DNA from: Sacculina carcini
Lineage: Eukaryota; Arthropoda; Thecostraca; Sacculinidae
Direction of reading: 5' to 3'
Assembly (NCBI GenBank): GCA_916048095.2
Contig: OU696576.1
Coordinates: forward strand, 3,636,501 to 3,700,500
DNA: 64,000 bases
Each line of letters starts with the position of its first letter. Position 1 is the stretch's first letter. A model generated the notes under the pieces. The model had not been told where the DNA came from, ran no database searches, and was given only the letters and a program-made list of their open reading frames with translations. Below are positions 1-12,141 of the stretch, in pieces. Made by a program: the position numbers and the translations under genes.

Positions 1-1
1 A

Positions 2-1195
2 CTTGGTACTCTGAAGGCGATTCAAGAAGAGTTTGGTTTGAATATGGAAGTTATATTGGTTGGTTCTGCTGAAAACCACTCTGATGCGATAACCCGCGTA
101 CCGGAAAAGTGACTGGCGATGTGCGAGAAGCAAAACAGACTCCGAACAATTTGCTGTGCAGGTCAATCTGGTCAAATGGGCACGGAGGAAATATAAAAGA
201 TTCACGAATCAGCAGGTCATACCGGCATCAGGAGAGCATTGTACTTCACCCGCAGATCCAATCGAGCGACAACCAGAAAGGAAGCTCAAGCCGTCGTTCA
301 ATCTTGCGAGATGTGTCTTTCCATCGACCCAGCCCCACTTAAATGGAGGCATGGAAATTTGTCGGTGAAAAACAACTGGGAGAGGCTTGCGATGGATGTC
401 ACACATGTTAGAGGCAATACATATTAATCTGTAAAAGACTGTGGACCGTCCCGTTTCGCGCTGTGGAAAATGCTGAGGAAAGAGGATAGCAGGAACATTA
501 TCGAACTGCTCCGAACATTTTTCTTGGAACGAGGAGCCCCGAGTGAGGTATTACTGGACAATGGAACATCATTCAGAAGTCGCGAGTTCAAGGTGTTTTA
601 GCTGATTGGGGTGCGGTTCCCAAGTACCGATGCGTCTATGAGCCTCACGGAAATGGCATAGTGGAGTGATGTAATCGCACGGTGAATGTAATAGCGGCAC
701 TGAGTCAGTGCAGTGTGGAGGAAGCGGTGTTCCGCTACAACTGGTCTCCTACCGATGATGTCCGTGAGTCAACCACTCCTATGGCTCGTATTTATCGTTA
801 CACTCCCAGAGTGAAGGGAATCGATCGCAGAGAAGAAACGACATGACGACGATGAAGTAGTGGGTACAAGCCAGGAGAGAGTGTGTGGGTCAGAAAACCG
901 GGCACGAGATGCGGCAAGGTATCGGCAAAAGGTGTTGTCCCAGCGGATATAACTGAGCATGCGGTTGAAGTAGATGACATGCCGTATCATCCAAAAGATG
1001 TTCGTCGGAGGTTGGAACATGATAATGGAAGTGAAACATTCTGTCAACACCATCACGATGAATGTTCGGACGAGTCACCAATGCAACTTCAATTTCGCAG
1101 GAGAACGGATCCAACAGGCTATGAATCGCACGTTGAGCCGCGACGAAGCGAAAGGATTAGTCAGAGGAGAGTATGTCGGTCATGTGAATCTTAAG
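2..1195 (+). pseudogene. pol remnant: RNase H end and integrase
   Basis: Broken reading frames match, in order, the RNase H tail (about 2-110), the integrase zinc-binding region and the CxxC followed by the SIDPAP motif (about 239-345), the segment after it (about 360-425), the second catalytic region around LLDNG (about 550-570), and the C-terminal part around VWVRKPG (883-900). The same blocks occur in order in the 947-residue Pol at 19208-22051. A stop codon sits near 110, another near 425, and several frame changes follow, so no functional product is expected. Confidence 0.75.
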
Positions 1196-1208
1196 ATTCA
1201 GGAGGAGG

Positions 1209-1625
1209 TGTGGGTGTTTATGTGTGCGTAGTTTATGGTGTTTGAGCGTGAGTGAGTATATGCGTATGTATATATGAATTCCTGTCTGTGCGTTCTACAG
1301 TTGTAGTTGTTAGTGTGAATGGTCATATGCGTGTGTGTGTGTGTGTGTGTGTGTCTGCGCGTGTGTCGTTGAAGTGTGGAAACGCGTGTACGTATCAAGC
1401 ACTGTGAGCGATAGGCAGTGTGTATTAGCGGTTATCAGTGTGAAGAAGTGGTGTTATCGTGTTGGTTGTGTTATTGTGCGTTGTGTGAACGGTGGATTGT
1501 GCGTGCGGGTATTCAGTGTGTATATTGTTTTTATACTGCGTCATTGCTTCATATCATCCATATAATACATCATCCATCAATCGTCTGTGATTCTTCACCA
1601 TGGCGGATGCGAAGCAGAATCCACA
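1209..1625 (+). repeat. 3' LTR of lineage B copy 1
   Basis: Starts TGTGG after the purine tract and ends CCACA, giving short inverted ends. It contains a (GT)n tract. Near its right end an ATG opens a short Gag-like start (at about 1600), the same arrangement as the U5 end of the copy whose LTR ends at 53767. No second LTR is present to confirm the edges, so the boundaries are inferred from the ends and the purine tract. Confidence 0.55.
1331..1355. repeat. (GT)n microsatellite
   Basis: About 12 uninterrupted GT units inside the LTR. Confidence 0.9.
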
Positions 1626-2084
1626 GTTTATAAATGCAAATTGTTTTCCATCGCTGTGGAATGGAATGGTCGTTAGGATTCAACCATAGGGCATTTGTTC
1701 AACAAAGGAGCGGGTACATCATCCGATTTTATAAGAAGCAATCATACGATATACACTAGCTGAAATGTAGTTGAAATATAATATATTATTAGCTTGCTAG
1801 ATTGTAATGTGGTGCGCCATGTGTTACTGCATCTCGCGGTACTTGGCGGTACCTGCCAGAAGCACAGTGTCCTGTGCTTAGTGTGGTCATGTGTACATGT
1901 CTGTGTGTCGTGTTGTTTGTCCGTCATTGTACGTGTTTGACCTTGTGTGTATGTTTGTCTGTACTTGTCCTGCTCGTCTCGTATGTTCACAAATACTGTC
2001 GGTCCATAGCACAAAAGATGTGAGCGTGTGAAATTCCGTGGCTACCTTGTTACTTACTTTGGTTACTTTGGCTGATTCCGACAT

Positions 2085-5000
2085 CTAGTGTCGCAGCTGA
2101 AGTGGGCTTCCGCTGACTGCAGTTCGGACTGCTGATATTGTTGCTAGTCGTCCCATCATCTCCGGCAGTGAGTTGTGATGACAGCTCTGATATCCTGGTA
2201 TCGGTGGTTCATCAGGAATATCGTTCAGCCATTTGTCCAGTCTTCGCTTGAACAGCTCTGTCTTCACTCCAGTGATGTTTCTCAGTTCTCGAGGTATACA
2301 GTTGAACAGACGTCTGCCATTGTGTCTGAACGAGCTATGGATGATAGTACCCAGTTTCTGTGAGAATGCCTGAGTTGCTTCCACATAGCATAGCCTGCCT
2401 CTTCCTTGGTGAACTTGCTGCTGCAGGCCTACGTTTGGGACACTTCCTTCTAGTATTTTCCAGACATATATCACTATGTATCTCTCTCTTCTTCTTTGCA
2501 GAGAGTACAGCCTGAGAGTTTTCAGCCTCTCCCAGTAGTTGAGTGTCTCCATCCCTTGGATCTTGCTGGTGAAAGACCTCTGGACACTTTCCATTTCTGC
2601 TATATCTTGCATTTTCTTGGGGCACCACAGTTGGCAGCAATATTCCATTCTGGACAAAATCATTGCTTTCCATACTCCAACCATGCAACTTGGTTCTCTC
2701 GTTTGGAATGTCCGAAGCACCCACCCACTCATCTTTCTAGCGTTGTTGATTATGATGTTATAGTGATGATTGAATGTTGCATCGCTGCTCATATATATGC
2801 CGAGATCTTTAACTTGCACCTGTTCTGGTATAATTCGGCCATTACACTCATATGTCGTTTCCTGCTTCAATTTTTCCTTTGGACCGTATCTCAACAGCTC
2901 GAATTTGTCACTGTTTAGTTTCATATTATTTGATGAGGCCCATGTTAATACACAGTCTAGGTCAGATTGGAGTTTGACCACATCTTCGGTACTTTCAATT
3001 TTCAACAACATTCTTGTGTCGTCAGCGAAAGATGTGGTCTTGGAGCACTGGAGACTGTCATCAATATCTCCTATATGGACGATAAACAGCAGTGGTCCTA
3101 GTACCGATCCTTGCGGCACTCCACTTCTTACTTCTCCTGGAATTGAGAGGTGCCCTCGAACCGATACTCTCTGTTGCCTGTCTGTAAGGAAGTTATGAAG
3201 CCATCTTCCAATGTGCCCTGTGATACCCAGGTTTCTCAGTTTGTGTAACAGAACTCCATGATCGACCTCATCGAACGCCTTTTCGAAGTCCAGATAGATG
3301 ACGTCAGCATTGCATCCATCTTGTATGTTCTTCAATACTTCTTCATAATGGGTCATCAATTGAGACAGGCAGGATCTTCCTCTCCTGAATCCATGCTGTC
3401 CTACATTGAAGTAACCATGATCTTCTAAATAGGTCGTTATTTTCTTATTTACTATGCGTTCAAATATTTTAATAATATGTGACGTTAGTGTTATTGGCCT
3501 GTATCTGCTGGCTAGTCCTCGACTGCCTCCTTTATGTATTGGAGTTATGATGCCTGTTTTCAAACACGAAGGTATTTTGCCTGTTTCTAGTGATAGAGAC
3601 CAAAGTATTTTCAGCGCTAGTGTGATTTGATGTCGACACTTTTTCAATAATATTGGATGAAATCCATCTGATCCTGGAGCTGCGTCGTTTGAGATATCTT
3701 CGATAGCCTCTACAATGTCCAGCTGTGAAGTCAAATAACGACAGTTGACCAGTTCGTGTTGACGTATCTGTAAAGAAGTCATTTGGATTTTCCACCGCTT
3801 TGTCTACTAGCGGACTACTGAAGACACTTTCATATTGATCTTTCAATATATTGGCCATCTCCAATTCATCTCCTGTGAGCTCACCGTCTTTTCTCGTTAG
3901 TGGACCAACTGTTGACGTTGTTTTTATCTTCTTGTTTGCATATGCAAAGAAGTATTTGGGATTTGTTTTTATTTTTTCGACTGCTTGTATTTCTTCTCTC
4001 ATTTTTTGCTCAGTATGTGACTGCTCAAGTTGAAGTTCGATCAAACGAAGCTGCTCATTTATTATATTTCTATTTTGTTTTCCGTTCCTTTGTAGTTTTT
4101 TCTCCAGTAAGCGTCTCTTTCTCATGAGTATTCTCCTGTCTCTCGGGATTATTGACCTGTTACGTCGCTGCTTCTTACATGGAATAAGTTCAGCACAAAC
4201 AGCCAAACATTCTTTCACAATCACTTCATTTATTGTGTCGACATCGTCCAGTCTTGAAAGGAGTCCATTCCAATCTATTTGTCCAATGGCAGCTGTCACA
4301 TTGTCCCAGTTTATGTTTGGAGAATATTAAATTAGAAATTGTATTTTCCCAGATTATTTTCAGCATCATGCTGTTTTTCTACACAACTGTTTTTTCCACT
4401 GAGGGAGAGTAGTCTACCCTGTATAACATTGTGATCTGACATGATGGTGCCTTTGACATACCAAGAGTGTACTATACCAGTATTGCTTGTTATTAGCAGA
4501 TCTAGGACGTTATGTGATCTAGTTGGTTCTTTAATTAACTGCACCAGATAATGTTCCTGTATCAATTCAATGAGAGCCTGTGCTTGTTGTCTCTCTTCCA
4601 GTGTAATAATACCACTTCTCACTCTCAGAGTATCCCAGCAAATGGTAGGAAAGTTAAAATCTCCCAACATAATTACTTCTGTCTCAGGGGTTGGCAGATT
4701 TCGTAGTGCTCTGTATATTTTTTCTAATGCTTCAGAAAAAAGTTGTACCGTGGTATCAGGTGGTCTATACACCGTTAACAGCAGAATGTTTACACCTTTC
4801 AGGTACATTATCAACAATTCTGTTCTTCCGTTCGAGAAACTCGTAATTTCCTCCGTGTTAGCCGCAATATCATCTCTAATGTAGACGGCCACACCTCCGT
4901 GTTTTCTTTGTTTTCTGTCTGCTCTGTAGACAGAAGAGTTTTTTATATTTATTTCTGCATCGAATTGCTCTTGATTGAGATGTGTTTCTGTTAGAGCAAG

Positions 5001-5219
5001 GAACATCAAGTTCTCTTCCAGTGCATATTCACTCAACATCGGGATCTTGCTTTGCCTACATTTGGGATAAAGACCCCTGATGTTGAGGTATATAAAATTG
5101 TTTAGTGTATACATCGGTTGCATGTTCTTTCCCGAGTCTCTATTCTCTCCATTCTTGTCAACAGAGTATCCAGTATCCTGGTTGTTCTCTCTTCCATCTG
5201 TTCTATTCTTCGAAGACAA
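2085..5219 (-). pseudogene. LINE ORF2: endonuclease plus reverse transcriptase, two frameshifts
   Basis: The endonuclease part (5219-4332, 295 aa) has LNIRGL near its start, then LTETHL, YRPPD, LGDFN and MSDHNVI, the expected order of an exonuclease-endonuclease-phosphatase fold. The linker (4299-3532) is in another frame. The RT (3782-2085, 565 aa) returns to the endonuclease frame and has DGFHP, GFRRGRS, LDFEKAFDEVDH, GVPQGSVLGP and FADD at residues 252-255. Frame changes therefore fall near 4300-4335 and 3730-3790. Each domain is uninterrupted on its own, so the copy is not old, or the indels are sequencing errors. The full protein would reverse-transcribe the LINE RNA at a nicked target. 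Confidence 0.85.
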
Positions 5220-5326
5220 GTTTCTAAAAAAGTTGCACCATCATATTCCCTCTGTGCTTGAGTCCGAGTTTCTATCACCTTCTGGCGATTTTTTTCTGTT
5301 GTCTTGTATTTGTTTGTGTTGTTCAT
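5102..5326 (-). pseudogene. possible LINE ORF1 C-terminal piece, coiled coil
   Basis: A 74-residue open frame just upstream of ORF2 on the same strand. It is rich in Glu, Arg and Thr with heptad-like LRRIEQMEERTTRIL spacing, as expected of a coiled-coil tail of an ORF1 RNA-binding protein. No zinc knuckle or RRM is visible. The identification rests on position and composition only. Confidence 0.35.
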
Positions 5327-5992
5327 ACTGTGTCCATTTTTGGTTTTGTTTTGTTGTAGGTGCCATTCGTTCCTTGTAATTATTTATGTGTTATATTCGT
5401 GTATTTTGGCGCACCATTTTATTACATATATGCAGGTTAGGTAATTCGTTACACTATCGTATAAATTTGATGAAAAATGCACGTTCTTCCAAATTATTGA
5501 CTGCGCGAAACATGTGTAGTGTATTGCACCATGTCTTAGGGAACCACACATAATTCAAACATCAACCTGTTTCGTGTTTAAATCATAAGTGTATGCATAA
5601 GTGACGTTTGTGTAGTTTTGTAATTGCGTACGTTCATGTTGGCTTGTTCGTGTGCATCAACGTGCATGCGTATTTGCTATTCATGTATTGCCTATTCATA
5701 TATACCGTAATGTAATGTGTATGTGTATGTATGTGTTGCGCCCCGGTACAATATGTATTTATTCGCGTGCAGCATGCTTTGCGCAAAAGCACAAACGTTT
5801 TGACCACTCTCAGCGCGAGTTTATGTGGTTGTCGAACAAGCTTCCGGTGCGCTCCGACAACGGCATGAATCATCGGGCTATATGAGGGGGCGCAGAATGC
5901 TGAGTGGGATTATTGTTCCTGCGCACTCGCCACTCTCTCCAGCAACACTGCAAGCACATCTCCAGCTGTTACTCTGCAATATTAGTTGTGTG
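5327..5992. other. no gene seen; AT-rich spacer
   Basis: No protein family match, repeat or RNA gene was recognised. Short open frames here have no conserved motif. Confidence 0.5.
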
Positions 5993-6049
5993 CAGGGTTG
6001 GTGATTTTTTTGATTTTTTTAAAAAAATAAAAAAAATCGGATTTATTTG

Positions 6050-6872
6050 TGTAACAATGTTTATATTTCATGCGGTGTTGTATATAACTTGTATTCTTAT
6101 ATCTTTATTTAGTAATCGTTGATTGTTTTGTGCATTGTGTATTGTATGTTGTGCATTGAAAGTGACATAGGATAGAAGTTAGGACAGGAAGTGAAGCGTA
6201 AACACATGCATCACTGTCAACACAGTAGGTTAGAATACAGAACACAGCATTGGTTGCACACACGTAGACACACACACATCCACTGCAAGACATTATGAGA
6301 CAGCAGGGCAGCACGTGCACACGTATATATCACTCACACCAGTGTGTAAGGCTAAGTGCGTGTTGCCGGGCGTGTTGCATTGTGGTGACCTTGCGGTCCG
6401 TAAATAATGAGGTCGTGCACAAATTGGAGCTGCAGAATGAAGTAGGCGGCGCTAGCTAGCACTATATAAGCACAGTGTTTTCACCATTCGGGGATATGGA
6501 ATAGATAGATAGAAGCGGCAGCGGGAAGAGATAGATTGAGCAGCAGCAGCAGTAGAGGAGATTCAGTAGAGAAGAGGAGTGGTTCAGAGGGAGAATGGAA
6601 CGGAACAGAGTATAGCAACACCAGAGGATAGAACAGGAGAGACAGACTAGCAGAGATACAGGTAGAACGGGAGAACAGATATGATAGAACACTGAACATA
6701 ACGTTAGGACCGATAGAGTTAGGAACTGCAGTCTTCAGCGTAATATCACGACGAAATACATTGTTTCTTCAACAACTGTGTTTGGAATCGGACATCAAGC
6801 GTTATCGCGGCGCACAACGATAAGAGGCCTGCTCCACTTGAACTGTCACGACTGATAAACAACAATGTTACA
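6050..6872 (+). repeat. 5' LTR of the non-autonomous element
   Basis: Begins TGTAACAATG and ends TGTTACA, imperfect inverted ends. It matches 8622-9444 along its full length. It contains a TATATAA-like sequence near 6464 as a possible promoter element. Confidence 0.92.
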
Positions 6873-6874
6873 TT

Positions 6875-6893
6875 TGGTGCCGTGACCCGGATC
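6875..6893 (+). promoter_or_regulatory. primer binding site, tRNA-His-like
   Basis: TGGTGCCGTGACCCGGAT begins 2 bp after the LTR. Its first 12 to 13 bases are complementary to CCA plus the acceptor stem of animal tRNA-His (ending GTCACGGCA). The remaining bases fit a T-arm, less exactly. Confidence 0.65.
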
Positions 6894-7161
6894 CAAGGAA
6901 GTAGATAATTTTGAAAAGAAAACAGACATCTTCAACAGCGTGAAGACATCTTCAACAGCGCCCGAAATGTATTACATCTGCTTCTGTGACTTCCGGACCT
7001 GTTACATCTGGTGCTCAAGAAAGACATCAGCAAAACATTCATCATCATTGGTGCTTCAGTATTATTTGTAAGGTACGTGGTTAATCACTGCTTTCCTATT
7101 AAGTTTTGCATTTCCTTTTTCCTTAAATCAGAAATCAGAGCCATATTTAGAGTAAAACTAA

Positions 7162-7308
7162 ATGTCTACGATTAGAATGAGCGATACAGTAATGTCAGAC
7201 GATCTGCACGTCCACGCCATGAATATAAACAGCATAATGGTCGCATATATCAACAAGCAGTCGATCATTAGGCAAATTGTACCCCAAAAAGACGACGATA
7301 ATCAATAA
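7162..7308 (+). CDS. 48-codon open frame in the non-autonomous LTR element, unrecognised
   Basis: Starts ATGTCTACG and ends TAA. The peptide is rich in Met, Asp, Ile and Asn and shows no zinc knuckle, protease or other motif. It could be a Gag relic or chance. It is the only frame in the internal region placed where gag would be. Confidence 0.2.
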   Translation: MSTIRMSDTVMSDDLHVHAMNINSIMVAYINKQSIIRQIVPQKDDDNQ

Positions 7309-8621
7309 GACAAGGCAGATTTGGATAGTACGTCATCATCAGAACGACTAACACGTCCTCAAACATAGCATGTAGGAGTAAATATAGTTGAAGCTAATAA
7401 GCAGCGAAATGTACGTCGAGTAAACGAATCGAAGTAATCACAATTGCATTAATGACGAGCCAAAGCAAACAAAACAGAAAATATAGTGAAGTTTTGACCG
7501 GAAACGTAAAACAAGCCTTAGCGGGGAAGACTACCAGCATAACAAACGGACTGACTGATAGACTGACGAATTGATCGGAAGAGGAGGTGAAGGTATATGC
7601 CGTAATTCTCACACACTGGTGAGAACAGAAATGAAGGCAGAACGAATTATATGGTTTTCGCATATGGCAGCGAAAACACCGAAGTTAAGTTGGGGCATTT
7701 GATATGCGACTTAACGGACAGGAGATATTGAATATTTTATCTGGTAACAAGGACAGATAAAATGGTTCACAGGCGGAAGCATACAAGGAGAGTATGTATC
7801 GACATGCATAGATGGATGCATTGGAACGTGATGGCACGATACGCCACTAAGTGACTGATGACTATATGACTAGATGACTGAAAGTATGAACCGCTACTAT
7901 GAAGGCCTTGAAACGTCCGTGTATAAGACATTACTAAACTGTAGACAAGACACCACTAGATAATTGAATGACAATGATACAACGGCGAGAGAATAAAATT
8001 ACGGTAAAATACAGAAGAGGAAACAGAGAGAATAATTACGAAACAAGATTTATGTGAAAAATAATACATGGCTCTGCGAATACTGTTCCTATTCCGAAGT
8101 AATCTTATTAATCCCATGGAATCCTACTCCTTTCCTTGATACCATGCTAATACACGACACTGAACAGCAAGTGAGAATCGACCGATTGTCCAGAACTATA
8201 TAAACATCAACGATCGACGCAGTAAAATTGCTCATTACCGTTGGCGAGTGACATTAGAAGATGTACATGGTGCTCTACAATGTGAACAAATAACTACCGT
8301 GAGCATTCAAGCGTGACACCGATCAAGCCAAACTCCGAAGTGACAAAAGCTGACAACAGTATCCTGATTACGTATATCTGTGCGATGACATCTGTGAACA
8401 ACATCAGCCGAAATCATCCACCATGTACGAGGTACCAAGAAGCCAAGTACTCATCGGAACGCGTGCAAATAAACAACAATCGCGGGGCTCAATTGTACAA
8501 ATACTCGTCAGATGAAGATCATCACACGTCTTCAATGAAAGCCCACTTCTGACCACACATTAGAATGGCCGTGTATAAGCTCTAGTGGCTCGCATTCGCT
8601 CGATTGACCTCGCAGTTGTGG

Positions 8622-9444
8622 TGTAACAATGTTTATATTTCATGCGGTGTTGTATATAACTTGTATTCTTATATCTTTATTTAGTAATCGTTGATTGTTT
8701 TGTGCATTGTGTATTGTATGTTGTGCATTGAAAGTGACATAGGATAGAAGTTAGGACAGGAAGTGAAGCGTAAACACATGCATCACTGTCAACACAGTAG
8801 GTTAGAATACAGAACACAGCATTGGTTGCACACACGTAGACACACACACATCCACTGCAAGACATTAAGAGACAGCAGGGCAGCACGTGCACACGTATAT
8901 ATCACTCACACCAGTGTGTAAGGCTAAGTGCGTGTTGCCGGGCGTGTTGCATTGTGGTGACCTTGCGGTCCGTAAATAATGAGGTCGTGCACAAATTGGA
9001 GCTGCAGAATGAAGTAGGCGGCGCTAGCTAGCACTATATAAGCACAGTGTTTTCACCATTCGGGGATATGGAATAGATAGATAGAAGCGGCAGCGGGAAG
9101 AGATAGATTGAGCAGCAGCAGCAGTAGAGGAGATTCAGTAGAGAAGAGGAGTGGTTCAGAGGGAGAATGGAACGGAACAGAGTATAGCAACACCAGAGGA
9201 TAGAACAGGAGAGACAGACTAGCAGAGATACAGGTAGAACGGGAGAACAGATATGATAGAACACTGAACATAACGTTAGGACCGATAGAGTTAGGAACTG
9301 CAGTCTTCAGCGTAATATCACGACGAAATACATTGTTTCTTCAACAACTGTGTTTGGACTCGGACATCAAGCGTTATCGCGGCGCACAACGATAAGAGGC
9401 CTGCTCCACTTGAACTGTCACGACTGATAAACAACAATGTTACA
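8622..9444 (+). repeat. 3' LTR of the non-autonomous element
   Basis: Same length as the 5' LTR and nearly identical. Visible differences are an A for T in the ATTATGAG/ATTAAGAG word and a C for A in the GGAATC/GGACTC word. No strong purine tract precedes it (only gcagttgtgg). Confidence 0.92.
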
Positions 9445-9569
9445 ATTTGATTTAAATCAGATTTTTTTTATTTAAATCGATTTTTTTGATTTTTTTACTT
9501 TTTCGTATATTGACGTCATTATTACCATTCTTACCTGATTTCAATTTTTAAGCATAGGCATATTGATAT

Positions 9570-9647
9570 TGATAGGCATCCTCGCACCCCCTAAGAATGG
9601 GCCTCGCACCCCTAGGGGGTGCGAGCTCCCCCGGTTAAGAACCACTG
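9570..9647. repeat. right end of a second hAT-type MITE
   Basis: Reads out of the terminus CAGTGGTTCTTAACC on the minus strand (ends ggttaagaaccactg at 9647), preceded by a GGGTGCGAG/CTCGCACCCC inverted pair. No matching left end was found nearby, so this is a fragment. Confidence 0.55.
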
Positions 9648-9859
9648 CACTAGATGATGTGCGACGGCAATATTAAAACTACCTCGATGGGGAGTACCTC
9701 ATGTATCAACGCACGTGATTATAAGATTTCGTGGCACTTACAAGCAACAACGACTATGGACAACCGTTACTATACTTCAAATTTCATTTTTCGGTCGTCG
9801 GCGTTCGAGTGCAATACGTGTAATCCATCACTCTGCAAAATCTTTTTCCACCTGTTGAA

Positions 9860-11847
9860 ATGGTGCGAGTGGAACCTTCAGGCAGAAAAGCAGACCCTAT
9901 TTGGAAGTTTTTCGATAAATTGCCAACAAGTTCTGGTAAAGGGAACAGAGCCAGATGTAAATCCTGCAAGTTAGAACTACAGGGTCTTGTTGTGCGACTC
10001 AAGAATCACAGAACTAAATGTGCGTCTGAAAACGACACAGAACAACAGCACGATGAACCAGGTAAATTTATCATTATTCTCGATTTTATAATTTCACCGT
10101 TTAACTGGTGATGAATGTATTTTTTCTGTATCAGTAACGCCAACCAACAAAATTATGCTTATTTCAAGTATGACAGTTTTCTTAATGGCCTGGTCCAGCC
10201 ATTTATATGCGTCCAAGCTATGAGAGTGTTGAAAAATAAGATATAATTTGAAATATAAATATCATAGAAACTACGTGATCAAAAACAGGCTTAATGTTGA
10301 ACATCTTCACATTTAGTCCTTGAAATACTGAAAGGTGTGTAGATTTCGTGAACGATTTTACAAACTTGCGGTACAAGCCAGCGGTGCGCATTTTGGTTAC
10401 AGGAACTGCATATGATTCTGCTAGCAACTCGGCGTCCACCTCGACTGCTGAAAATACGGTGCAAAAGAGGACTGCAGAATCTACCGCGACATCGGCAAAA
10501 CGAAGGACTACTATGGTGCCAATGGACAAATTCGTCGTAAAAACCTCGAGCTCTCTAAAAGAGAGCATAGACAAGGAGGTGGCAAAGATGGTTTTTGCGA
10601 CCAACTCATCTTTCCGCATGGTGGAACACACTCAGTTTGTTAAAATGGTTCAAACTTTGAGGCCAGGGTACACTACCCCATCTAGAAAGGACCTTGCTGA
10701 TAGACACCTCGATGCTATCTACAAGGAAGAGTATGAGAAGTGCACCAGCAAAACACGGGGAAAGACTGTTAGTCTTTCGATCGACGGATGGTCAAACATT
10801 CACAACGAACCAATCATCTGTGTAACCGTGACCACATCGGGTAATGTCTATCTACTCGATACGGTGAACACGTCGGGCAAAGCCCACACTGCCGAGTATC
10901 TTCTGGACTTGACGACTGCCTCCATTGAGAAGGCGGAGAAAGACTTTCAATGCCGAGTCGGCAGTGTAGTCACTGACAACGCCGCAAATGTCTCTAAGAT
11001 GAGAAGAATGTTGCAACAGTCTGGCAGAGGCCAGATCACGTAAGGATGTGCAGCGCATCTGCTCAATTTGCTCGCACGAGGCATGGAGCTCGATGGTGTG
11101 AAGCAGCACGTAACGAAAGTTGTCAAATACTTCAGAAACAACCACTATGCTGCAGCAAGGTATCGTGAAGAGGGAGGCCAACGTCTAATCATGCCTATAG
11201 ACACCAGGTGGAATAGCATGACAGACTGTCTGCTCACCTACATCGAAAATTGGCCGATACTGATGAAAATATGCGAAGTCGACAGAGATCATATTGCAGC
11301 TGATATACGCAGCAATGTTTCGGACCTGGGCGTGAAACGTGCTGCTGAAGACTTGCTAAGAAGGCTTCAACCTGTGGCTAAAGCATTAGATACGGTGCAA
11401 AGTGATAATTGCACTATTGCAGAAGCCGTGGATGCCTGGAAAGAAATGTGTGAAAGCTTTCAGAACAATGAGCAATTGGCAAATCTTGTTTTGCAAAGAT
11501 ACAGTCAGTGTATCACGAATGCTTATCTGCTCGCCAACATGCTTCATCCTTCATTGCAAGGTAGACGTCTGTCTCAAGAAGAGATTTGCTCTGCAATGGA
11601 GTACGCTAACGTGGAGCATAAGAAGCTGGTGCCCATCATAATGAAGTTGCAGGCAAAGTCACCGCCTTTTCAACAGTTCAAGTTCGCTAAATCTGTTACC
11701 GAAAAGCTGTCTGCCATCGAGTGGTGGGAATCACACTCGAGTTTTCTAGATGATGAAGTCATGACTTCGGTGCGGCAATTACTGACAGCAGTTGCCTCGT
11801 CCTCCGGAGTGGAGAGAGTGTTCTCTTCCTATGGGCTGGTCTCATGG
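9860..11847 (+). pseudogene. hAT transposase, BED finger plus RNase H-like core, one nonsense codon
   Basis: Exon 1 (9860-10061) encodes a BED-type zinc finger: IWKFFDKL, then CKSCKLEL and H/C ligands at KNHRTKC. Donor G|GTAAAT at 10062 and acceptor TTACAG|GA at 10401-10402 leave both exons in phase 1, so the splice reads on in frame. Exon 2 has the hAT order: the basic linker, LSIDGWSN (first catalytic Asp), VVTDNAANV (second Asp), then TRWNSM, and the C-terminal dimerisation motif ASSSGVERVFS. A TAA at 11041-11043 interrupts the otherwise continuous frame just before CAAHLLN. The 3' end is lost at about 11847. The protein would bind TIRs and catalyse cut-and-paste transposition, but this copy is dead. 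Confidence 0.88.
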
Positions 11848-12141
11848 GCTTCCTATGGGCACACAACTTGTGTGTCTCGTGATAGCATTGTGCGCCGTGC
11901 TGTTTGCAACTTGACGTGGAGCTTGCAAATACATTGGAAACAGTCCGCGTTTTCTGAGCTCAGCTTTGTAACGCGTGTTCCCTTAGTGTATTCACCACCA
12001 TTGCGCCTTCATAAAGGCGATACTGTCAGCGAATTCAGCAACTACCACGCCTTTCTAAAGGCGTCTAGTTAGCGAATTCCGTCGCAATATTGTAGGTCCA
12101 CGTACAACTGTTAACGCAGCAGTTAATGCGCGTCGTTGAAA

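Larger units (their letters stand above)
1..1625 (+). mobile_element. LTR retroelement, lineage B copy 1, 3' part (5' part outside window)
   Basis: Decayed 3' portion of an LTR retrotransposon: end of RNase H, integrase, then a 3' LTR. It is related in protein sequence to the intact element at 18768-22863 and to the copy at 53742-56612. The coding part has many stops and frameshifts. A purine run just before 1209 (aggaggagg) is the probable polypurine tract. The 5' half lies left of the window, so no target duplication can be checked. Confidence 0.75.
1745..5326 (-). mobile_element. CR1-like non-LTR retrotransposon (LINE)
   Basis: Minus-strand LINE with a short ORF1-like tail, an apurinic endonuclease domain and a reverse transcriptase domain in the usual order. 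The RT has the CR1/Jockey-group layout, with FADD as the catalytic motif. The 3' UTR below 2085 is T/G-rich on the plus strand and its end is not sharply visible, so 1745 is approximate. No 5' untranslated region was recognised above about 5330, so the copy may be 5' truncated. Confidence 0.8.
6050..9444 (+). mobile_element. non-autonomous LTR retrotransposon, no coding capacity
   Basis: Two 823-bp LTRs flank 1749 bp that encode no recognisable protein. Both ends carry the 5-bp duplication ATTTG (6045-6049 and 9445-9449). The primer site matches a tRNA-His-like acceptor end. Only about two or three substitutions separate the LTRs by eye, so the insertion is recent and the enzymes must have come from another element. 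A single 48-codon frame at 7162-7308 has no known motif. Parent family unknown. Confidence 0.88.
5993..11847 (+). mobile_element. hAT transposon, truncated on the right
   Basis: The left tip begins CAGGGTTGGTGATTT and continues into T-rich and ATTTAAATC-type palindromic sequence, typical of one hAT group. That subterminal region is split by the LTR element 6050-9444. The transposase gene follows at 9860. The right end is missing: sequence inside the C-terminal dimerisation domain runs into Gy-1 LTR-like DNA near 11847, with a short repeat of CTTCCTATGGG at the junction. Confidence 0.7.

Noticed and set aside
6050..9444. Two independent solo repeats
   Set aside because: A shared ATTTG duplication at the outer edges, a primer site after the left copy and equal length show they are LTRs of one insertion.
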